Under the pieces are notes generated by a model. It saw only the letters and a list, made by a program, of their open reading frames with translations, made no database searches and was not told the origin of the DNA. DNA of 64,000 bases from Sipunculus nudus (lineage: Eukaryota; Annelida; Sipuncula; Golfingiida; Sipunculidae). Position 1 is the first letter of the stretch; every line of letters begins with the position of its first letter. Below are positions 56,738 through 64,000 of this stretch, one piece after another. The stretch covers positions 43,837,676 to 43,901,675 of the forward strand of contig CM049311.1 of assembly GCA_026874595.1 (NCBI GenBank), given 5' to 3'. Made by a program: the position numbers and the translations under genes.

Positions 56738-58020
56738 TAGGGACCCATGGGTCTCAACGCTCAGCTTCATTTGTCTGTAAGGATATATGTTTATGAGGTT
56801 TTCCAAAATATTGGTCCTGTGATCAGTTTGAAGCCAACCTGTCTACCCAAACTGGAATTATCATCAATAAATTAATTTGTGAACTGATGGGCCCTGTGAC
56901 CTTAACCTTTGACCTTGGGACCCCAAAATCAAAAGGAAACTTCCCCTTTTGGCAGGTGCACCACATGTTGATGATGGAAGGATTGAGATGAAAAGTTTGG
57001 CTTAAAATGCATCCACAATCCTTCTAAAGTAGTGGGTCCTGTGACCTTGACCTTTGATCTCATGACCCCAGAATCAACAGTTCTTACTTAAGTGGTGGGC
57101 AATATATAAGTCAAATTTGAAACCAATATTTCAAACCAAACTGGTGTTATCTTCTGGAAACTGGATTGATTGCCCCCATGACCTTGACCTTTGACCCTGT
57201 GACCCCAAAATCCATAAGTTACTTCCACTATTGGCAGGTGAGCAACATCTGGAAGATAGAAGGTTTGGGACAGAAAGTTTGGCTGAAAATACATCAAGTA
57301 TCTTTTTAAAGAAGTGGGTCCTGTGACCTTGACCTTTGGCCTTATGACCCAACAATCAAAAGGGTTCTTACATTATTGGTGGGTCATATTTAAATCAAAA
57401 CTGAAACCAATATGTCAATCCAAACTGGAGTTATCATCTAGAAAAAAATATGTGGACAGATGGGCCCCTGTGACCATGACCATTGACCTTGTGATCCTAG
57501 AATCAATCAGGTTCTTCCTCTATTGGCAGCTCAGCTATATGTGCAAAATGGAAGGTTTGAGATGAAAAGTTTGGCTTTAAATGCATCCACAATCTTTCTA
57601 AATAAGTGGGTACTGTGACCTTGACCTTAGACCTCATGACCCCAAAACTATACAGAATCTTTCCCTATTGGCAGTATGGCAATATCTTGAAGATGGAAGG
57701 TTATGGATGAAAAGTTTGGCTTCAAATGCAAATGCATTCTTTTTAAAGAAATGAGTCCGGTGACCTTGACCTTAGACCATGTGACCCCAAATTCATTTAT
57801 GCTCTCCCCATACTGGCAAGTCAGCTAAATGTGCAAAATGAAAGGTTTGGGATGAAAAGTTTGGCTTAAAATGCATCCAAAGTCTTTCTAAGTTAGTGGG
57901 TACTGTGACCTTGACCTTTGACCTCATGACCCCAAAATTGAACAGAATCTTCCCCTATTGGCAGGTTAGCCAGACAGACAGGGTGATAACTATATGGCAT
58001 CAACTTGTGATCAATAAAAA
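56738..58020 (+). repeat. Family A 5' end with a second 145-bp tandem core
   Basis: Starts GGGACCCATGGGTCTCAACG then CTCAGCTTC. Behind it are eight units: GTGACCTTGACCTTnGACC or a variant recurs at 56896, 57041, 57178, 57323, 57470, 57615, 57760 and 57905 (steps 145, 137, 145, 147, 145, 145, 145). Units also hold GGAAGGTTTGGGATGAAAAG and TTTGGCTTAAAATGCATCCA. A perfect TGACCTTTGACCT lies at 57912-57924. The array ends in GACAGACAGGGTGATAACTA, but no clear hairpin follows. Confidence 0.85.
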
Positions 58021-58099
58021 CACCAGGTTTTGGGACACTTAATGTAATTACAGCTGAGAAACTGTCATTTTATAGTAAAAAATAGAAAAATATTCGTAA

Positions 58100-58487
58100 A
58101 AATAACAAAAAATACAGGTGGCACACCACTTTTCAAGAAATGACAAAACTAGTCATGGTCAATATTCAAGGCAAGATTCATGACAATCCATGCATTAATT
58201 ATTAAGATATTGGAGGTTTTGTATTATATTTTTGATTATTCTGGGGGGGGGGGGGTACTTTCAAGCCCCATAGCTCAGCAGATATAGGTCATAGTGACCT
58301 AATGTCAGGTTTCCAAGGAGATTTTTTGTTGACCTCCTTGAATTTACACTTAGAAGTTTCTAGGACCAGCAGTTACGATTTGTGCCCGGCTAACAGATGG
58401 CCGGACGGCCAGACGGCCGGACGACCGGACGGATGATGGACAAAGCGCCATTCCTATACCTTAGTTGATTTAGAGTCAGCTGAGCTA
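58100..58487 (+). repeat. A1 unit with decayed family A hairpin
   Basis: Starts ACAGGTGGCACACCACTTTT, very similar to 43128-43472. It has an expanded G-run at 58242-58255, four GGACGGCC-like words at 58397-58437 and a damaged hairpin TACCTTAGTTGATTTAGAGT then CAGCTGAGCTA. Confidence 0.8.
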
Positions 58488-58770
58488 AAAACACCAGTAA
58501 TTTTAATATAAGGCACTTTGAAAAGTAACAACAGGCTTTTATTGGAAAACTGAGGTTTTTCCTAGATTTCTAGAAAGAACCAAGTTGCAGCCACCCAGTT
58601 TTAAGTTTGTCAGGAGAATTTTGGGACATCAAAAGGGATGTCATATTTTGGATTCGTAGGTCAAATAGTTTTAAAACGTGCCCTGTTAACAGACGTCCAG
58701 ATAGATGGCCAGCCGGACAACAAACAAAAGAACAATCACTATAGCTCAGATGGCTTAGTAAGCTGAGGTA
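58488..58770 (+). repeat. Family A 3' module
   Basis: The module with AAAACTGAGGTTTTTCCTAG and CAAATAGTTTTAAAACGTGC matches 5390-5560 and 21350-21500. It ends in a worn hairpin (TAGCTCAGATGGCTTAGTAA then GCTGAGGTA), 244 bp from the KCNQ donor. Confidence 0.7.
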
Positions 58771-59014
58771 AAATAGCCTGACTAGCTCAAGAAACACCAC
58801 TGAAAGTGAGTAAACACTTTCCTGCTCTTTTCATAAGGTATACTTTCAGGTGTAGCAAAGAACTGATATACATCTAACTCTCTTGTAGGTTTTAGTGGGA
58901 CATGTTGGCCAAATATAATGGCACATTTTAATGCCCATAGCCCCAGTTATTTAAAAGGCAGAGAGAAACACACATCATCTAGGGGTAACTTTGAATTCAC
59001 AGAGGTTTTCTTAC
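58771..59014. other. Unique intron sequence below the S1 exon
   Basis: No repeat family recognised. On the minus strand it begins with the KCNQ splice donor GTAAGAAAACC. Confidence 0.55.
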
Positions 59015-59105
59015 CATCCAGAAGAGTGTTTCATTGGCAAACTCACTATACTTGGTAATAGTAGATAGAACACTGAAGATCAGGCACACCAAAACCATCA
59101 TAAAC
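59015..59105 (-). CDS. KCNQ: KCNQ potassium channel exon, S1 segment (91 bp)
   Basis: The minus strand encodes one base plus 30 residues: FMMVLVCLIFSVLSTI, then TKYSEFANETLFWM. This is transmembrane segment S1 and the S1-S2 loop of KCNQ channels (vertebrate KCNQ1 has nearly the same VLVCLIFSVLSTI core). The acceptor is CCTTTTCAG ending at 59106 and the donor is GTAAGA from 59014. The exon ends in phase 0 and joins directly to the Glu that opens the exon at 14000-14126. The 91-bp length agrees with the vertebrate exon 2 length as I recall it. The preceding exon (cytoplasmic N-terminus) was not found up to 64000, so the preceding intron is longer than about 4.9 kb or that exon is too diverged to see. 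Confidence 0.95.
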
Positions 59106-59687
59106 CTGAAAAGGACAAGAGGCAGGTATCTACAGGCATGCAAACAATCAAGTGCCATGGCTGTCTGATGACTGGCCAGCCCAACACTTTATTTTTGGTG
59201 AGCCCTTTATTACATATTGTTGATTGTTCTACATCAGACTGTTAATTCCTTCATTTGGCATAATCAAAAACAATAATACATGCAGAATATTACATGTCAC
59301 ATAATAACATAACTTGAAAATCAGCAGAAGCCTACAAAAGCCCTTGGCCAAAAAAACAATGTTTAAGGGTGGTAACAGTAACAAATATGAAATATCTGTT
59401 GAAATATGTGTTCTCACATGGATGTATATCTGTACATTTGTCTCTTTTTCAAGTTATAAATGTGAACTAGAGAGGCATGCAGTATGCAAGTCTGATAAAT
59501 GAAGTGATATAAACCTGTATGATGATAAACACTCTGTATGGGAACACTCTGCATGGGATTACCTGTAAAATGCAACACTAGAGGTACAAATAACCTTTCT
59601 TTAAACTTAACTAAGACCCCCTAAGAAACAAAGTACCTATGTGTAATTCCTTTTTTAGAAATAGTGCTCACAAGGCAAAAATAAGAA
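59106..59687. other. Unique intron sequence above the S1 exon
   Basis: No repeat family and no further KCNQ exon recognised. On the minus strand it ends in the acceptor CCTTTTCAG. Confidence 0.5.
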
Positions 59688-59846
59688 CAAGGGACCTGTG
59701 GGTCATGGCGCTCAGCTGCCATTGATTATGAGAATATTTTTATAAAACCTAACATATGGAAATGTGGCAATAGTTAGCCTCCCTTGATTACATATTTGTA
59801 TTGGTAGCTGAACTAAGTGACTGTAATATGCATGTAAGTTATAAAA
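59688..59846 (+). repeat. Family A 5' end fragment
   Basis: Starts CAAGGGACCTGTGGGTCATG then GCGCTCAGCTG and lasts only 159 bp before another family A 5' end begins. Confidence 0.7.
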
Positions 59847-61574
59847 CAAGGGACTCATGGGTCACGGCGCTCAGCTGTTATATATGATCACAAAATATGA
59901 TTTTGAGAGGAGGTAGGCAAATGCTGGTTTTGTATGGTAATATAAGCTGTATTATAATTGATGATGTTTAACTCAAGTTACTGTGGTTGGCTTCATATTC
60001 GCGAAGGTTTTAATTTCGCAATATTCGCGAATTGGAAATAATCGCGAAAATGAAATCCTCGGGAATAATTCGCCAATTTAGAATGTCCTTCCTATTCAGT
60101 GAAACAAATACTTGTACGCATGTGAATAGGTTAGAACAGTGAGAAATTTTATAATAAATTCCATTATGCAGGTATCGGGAAAACGTTTCCTTAAATTTTA
60201 ACTAAACTACCTGTGCTGTGTGTACGGGACCATCGTTATATGAGTAGAATATCACAAACTCATGACTTATTCTCATTTTATAATAAAAATAGACATTGCT
60301 TTACCAAAGAAGTTATTTAGGTATTGTGAGATCGTGAAAATGAAACCCTTGCGAAACCTTAAAAAAGGAGAAATCGCGAAATTTCAGCCTCGCGAATATG
60401 AAGCCAACCACAGTATGTAAGATTTTGATAATATCCTTGGAGTGAGGGAAGAGGACTAATGTCATTTATATTATTTACATTTGGAAATGGTATCACACAG
60501 GTTTTGACTTAGCCATATAACTTTATCTACATTGCAGTAGCATGGACTACATTATCAGTCATGTTAATTATGCTTTTTACAAATGAGTTAACTATATTTA
60601 ATAATTTCAGGTTATTCCTACTGAAGAGTAGCATTAGCACAAATAATATAAAAGTTTTAACTATTTATTATTCAAATACATTCGCCAAGTATTTGCACCA
60701 TGTCTGGTATTTATTCAGTTTCAGCCTAACAAAGTTGTTGAGAATCCAGAATATACAAATTTCACAAATTTAAAAATGATCATAAAGTACCTGGCGTTAC
60801 GGCTTTAATTTATATTTAAAAAATAAAATTATTATATTCACTTTGGACACCTTTCACATTAATCTACACACTTGACATAGCAAGAGTCTTATGATAATTA
60901 TTAACATTACAGAAATCATAATGAGAACTTGTCTAAGATATGATTTTTATCATATTCAAATATATTTTTTTCAATGTATCAGAAAAAAATTAAAAGTAAT
61001 CTCAGCTACGAAACCATTATATGGGTAAAAAATTACCCAATGATAAGACACCCTATAAATTACACATGGTGCAAACTAAAGATGGGCAAGTTTAATTTTA
61101 TAAACTAAAATAAAGGAACCAGTAATATAAATTTTGATGTTTACATAGTCTTGTGACAGCTGATATAGCCACAAGTCTTAATGTCATAAGTGAAACATAT
61201 TGACATCTTAAAACTTTAAAATTTTGACATATTTTAATTTTTTTTAAATTTTGCAATAAATATTTATTAACAAGCTGAAACATTTAGAAAAGACTTGGGA
61301 ATTTAGATAATTATTATAAACTGCATCTTTGTCTATCATTAATTTTCTTCATATAATCCCTAATTGAATGAAAAATATAATTTAATTTTTTTATTAATAA
61401 ATTTAAATGAAAAATACCACAGGTGACTGCATGATGTAATTTGGGATACATTTGCATCCATCCATACAAGATCCATACAACATCAGTAATTGCAAGGTAA
61501 TCCCCTGTTACTCATCAACTATCAAATTCCTTTTCTATTAATTTTTCTTAAAGTTGTTATTATAAACCAATAAA
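59847..61574 (+). repeat. Family A copy interrupted by a MITE, 3' end missing
   Basis: Starts CAAGGGACTCATGGGTCACG then GCGCTCAGCTGTTATA. It is collinear with 18974-20000 and 52123-52930 apart from the MITE at 59991-60413. At ACCAATAAA it is cut by the next family A 5' end, so its hairpin is lost or displaced. Confidence 0.8.
59991..60413. mobile_element. MITE with TIRs and TA target duplication (423 bp)
   Basis: The left end reads CTGTGGTTGGCTTCATATTC then GCGA and the right end is its exact inverse, so TIRs are at least 24 bp. TA flanks both sides. Two paralogous copies of the host repeat (near 19108 and 52255) read TTATGTAnnATTTTGA with a single TA, proving insertion. Both arms and the interior carry many TTCGCGA/TCGCGAA words, a CpG density unlike the surrounding AT-rich sequence. 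The TA duplication suggests the Tc1-mariner group; no coding sequence. Confidence 0.85.
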
Positions 61575-62453
61575 CAAGGGACCCATGGGTCACTGTGCTC
61601 GGCTGAATTTGACCTTGAAGGTTAAATCTAAAATAATATCTAATGGAGATATAGTCTGAGAGGAAGAGGTAATATAGGCCATTGATGGTTGATACAATTG
61701 AAGAAATTGTTGCAAATAATATTTTTTAATCTGACCATGCATTTCTTAATGTTAAAACTGAAGCATGTAAGCAGTTTGTGAATATAAGATCTATACTATT
61801 AAAATAATAATTGGCTGGCTTTTTGATAAGCTGTTGACTGTTCAGTAGTTTACACATTTGTTCAGTTAGATCCTATTATTTTTTTATTAAACAATTTTTT
61901 TTTCAATTTTATAAAATCTAAACAGTTGCAATAAAGTTCACAATCCACAGGTGGAAGGACTAGATGGTGTGTGCAGTGGGGGGGGGGGGGGGTAATAATG
62001 ATGTGAGTAACAACACCTCAGTATCTCTGTATATATTTTCTTTATTTAATCAATTTTATGCAGTTGCAATAGAACTACTGTCCTAGTGCTCAGGTGCAAG
62101 AACTCAAGGGGGGGGGGGGGGAAGAGTTCCAAAACCTTTGCATAAACGAACAGGATATGAAATTTAATTCAACAGTGCTTACAGGAAAATATGATTGCAA
62201 AACTAATACTCTGACAAGACTGTCATGAAGAAAAACAGTAAAAGTTTTGAGATACTGTGATGCATATGAAAAATTGACAGATGTGGACAGGCAAGTGAAC
62301 AAAATGGACTAATACCTTTATTTCACTTTCAAGGGAATAATGCATTTAAGTTTATATTAAAGCCTATTTTTTTAGCATATCCACTTTTTTCATTAATAGT
62401 TTTTATCTGATTCATTTTTTGTATCTACAGAATTTATATATTTGTAATAAAAA
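61575..62453 (+). repeat. Family A copy, 3' end missing
   Basis: Starts CAAGGGACCCATGGGTCACT then GTGCTCGGCTGAATTTGACC. 61620-61900 matches 14650-14930, and 62188-62430 is nearly identical to 3165-3405. G-runs lie at 61979-61992 and 62109-62121. It ends at AATAAAAA where yet another family A 5' end begins. Confidence 0.75.
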
Positions 62454-62500
62454 CAAGGGACCCATGGGTCACGGCACTCAGCTTAAAGGACATGACCAGC
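62454..62500 (+). repeat. Family A 5' end, possibly truncated
   Basis: CAAGGGACCCATGGGTCACG then GCACTCAGCTTAAAGGACAT. I cannot tell where it stops; the sequence beyond is unique in this window. Confidence 0.6.
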
Positions 62501-62730
62501 GAAATATACCCCATTTGTGTAGAGTGCATCTTACCCCTTTTAAAGTGACATACCGCTGGTGACCTGTGCTGACTGAGCTTGATTAATGAGCAATTAGGAA
62601 AATATGTGGCTACTCGCCACAGGGTCAGTGCTACAGAGCCGCTCGGGTTCTCAGGTGCAGGCACAGGCTGTGACTTCAGCTCAGGAACTGCAGGCTTACT
62701 ACGGCAGTCACCCTGTGTACTAGTATATAC

Positions 62731-63030
62731 ATGGCCACTGGTTTTTGTAACGATGTCCTTTCTGAAAGTTTCGAATCCATCACGGATTCAACAGTCGATT
62801 TTGACTCTTCAAGCTACGACTACTTTAGTGATCATTCAGGTAAAGATACAAGGATACCGGGGAGCGAAAATGTCCAGCCGTACATGTTTGAGCCGACCCA
62901 TGATAACAATTCGAGTGACCAGTCAATAATATACAACCACCGTAACGAATCGGGAACAAAGAATGGTTATTGTATAAGTTGTTTTTATTTCAAATATACA
63001 TGTAAAATTGGTGAACGTTATGTAAATTAA
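62731..63030 (+). CDS. Possible first exon of an unidentified protein, P2X7-C-terminus-like start
   Basis: A 99-codon frame from ATG at 62731 has a protein-like acidic, serine-rich composition: SFESITDSTVDFDSSSYDYF, then GSENVQPYMFEPTHDNNSSD. The PYMFEP motif after an acidic stretch resembles the start of proteins with the cysteine-rich P2X7 C-terminal (ballast-type) domain, which are numerous in molluscs and fish. The cysteine-rich domain itself is not present, so a downstream exon or truncation is implied. CAG|GTAAAG at 62839 is a possible splice donor inside the frame. It lies on the strand opposite KCNQ. The family call is from memory of motif shape and is weak. Confidence 0.35.
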   Translation: MATGFCNDVLSESFESITDSTVDFDSSSYDYFSDHSGKDTRIPGSENVQPYMFEPTHDNNSSDQSIIYNHRNESGTKNGYCISCFYFKYTCKIGERYVN

Positions 63031-64000
63031 TTGCACATATTATGTGATAAATGCACAGCAATTTTTAATACAAGACATGTCTGCTGTGAATGATAAAATC
63101 TCCACGTTAATAATATCGTCCCGCGTGAAAGAAAGGTGTGAAAGTCCTTTAAAATGATGCGAAAGACTAACAGACGGTATCCTTATTAATATAATGCTTG
63201 ATAATTTACATTTGCATAATATGCGATCAGGGCTGACCGCAGTTTTCAGACGTTCTTCGATTTAGGTATGTATACTTGAAAGGAAGGACGGTCGTCCTTA
63301 AATCATAGTACGAAACCCACAGCCTTCGTGTTGCCAACTTGCGATTAATTTATCCGTATTTTCTCCATATTAAGTCAATGGTTATTGGTCAGTTTTTAGC
63401 TCAGAGCCTCTGCCAATGAATCGGGCAACCTGATTGGATGCCAGTTGACAAGAACGCATATTGCACATAGTGGCCGACACGAGACAATCTTTGACGAGGT
63501 TCTTTGCACACGTTTAGGTCGAGCTATTATAAGCGTATTATCAAACGGGCAACATCAACTTTATGTAAGAATGAAGAATTAATTACTATTTTAACAGAAT
63601 TCGGATAGTTAATTAAGATTCTATCGTCCATTTTAAAGCAATCTACTGTTATCCATTGTTTGTAAGTTGTGTATATTCGCATACTTAAATCGAAATGCGC
63701 AAGCATGCCGTAAAAAAACGATTAAAAATATATAAAAATATAAATAAAGATATAGCTGTTAGAAATATTGTGGAAATTATTTATTTTGTGTATCTAATAT
63801 ACTTAATAATATTATAAGTATATAATGTTGATTTGCTACATGTAGGCCTATACCGGTGCATGGTGTAGTGTTTATGTGCAAGACGCATGTGTGTTTGCAA
63901 AATGTTGGTTAAATGTTCTGTTTGTTTATTCAATTTAGTTATAAATGATTTATCGTAAAAAAAACTTGTATATATAAAAAATAAAACTGTACATATGTTT
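63031..64000. other. Unique sequence, nothing assigned
   Basis: I see no repeat of families A to E. Two CCAAT-like words (ATTGGTCA at 63387, GATTGGATGCCA at 63433) and a TATTATAAG at 63525 could be promoter parts but have no supporting gene. TTTTTAGCTCAG at 63395 resembles an inverted family A end for 12 bp only. Confidence 0.3.

Larger units (their letters stand above)
14127..59014 (-). other. KCNQ: 44.9-kb KCNQ intron between the S1 and S2 exons
   Basis: This interval lies between the donor at 59014 and the acceptor ending at 14127. Exon phases match, so it must be removed as one intron unless unseen alternative exons exist; I found no other KCNQ-like coding segment in it. It is filled with nested repeats described separately: families A, B, C and D, satellites, a 9-bp-TSD inverted-repeat element, an integrase fragment and a pogo-like element. 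Families A to D all lie antisense to the channel gene. Confidence 0.9.

Noticed and set aside
63395-63406. TTTTTAGCTCAG as an inverted family A 3' end
   Set aside because: The match is only 12 bp, without the hairpin's other arm or the GGAC stretch, so it is probably chance.

Overview
This is a 64 kb piece of an animal nuclear genome, AT-rich and almost entirely intronic. The anchor is a voltage-gated potassium channel gene of the KCNQ (Kv7) family on the minus strand. Two adjacent coding exons are visible: a 91-bp exon encoding segment S1 (59015-59105) and a 127-bp exon encoding S2 and the S2-S3 region (14000-14126). Both have consensus splice sites, matching reading phase and the exon lengths I recall for vertebrate KCNQ genes. 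The intron between them is 44,888 bp and consists mostly of transposable elements. A mollusc, probably a bivalve or gastropod, is my inference: the repeats resemble the tandem-core 'pearl'/Helentron-like elements described in bivalves, and LINEs with 2A peptides are known from molluscs and other marine invertebrates.

Layout. 1-2023: 5' part of a CR1/L2-like LINE (minus strand) with an intact coiled-coil ORF1, an open ORF2 endonuclease and a 2A motif. 2024-13950: nested interspersed repeats. 14000-14126: KCNQ exon. 14127-17430: short unique intron, then a repeat 5' end followed by a tandem satellite. 17430-44198: nested repeats with several near-complete elements. 44199-48464: a 4.3-kb element with long diverged inverted repeats and a 9-bp target duplication. 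48465-58770: more repeats, a dead Ty3/Gypsy integrase fragment, a pogo-like TIR element and a 145-bp tandem array. 59015-59105: KCNQ exon. 59106-64000: further intron with a TA-flanked MITE and, on the plus strand, a possible coding exon at 62731-63030.

The main discovery candidate is a set of at least five repeat families, here called A to E, whose sequences are unlike each other but whose plan is shared. For A to D, the 5' end has a short palindrome right after an A-rich flank, then a short segment repeated inverted at the 3' end. The middle is a modular or tandem core. Before the 3' end comes a GGAC-rich stretch, and the element closes with a hairpin (clear in A, C, D, E; weak in B) that in A, B, D and E is followed by AAAA. 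Three insertions can be compared with uninterrupted paralogues inside this same window; each sits in an A-tract with essentially no target duplication, as expected for rolling-circle (Helitron/Helentron-type) transposons. Every copy I recognised points the same way, antisense to KCNQ. No Rep/helicase gene is present, so all are non-autonomous. Assignment to Helentrons is inference; the ends, hairpins and empty sites are read directly from the sequence.
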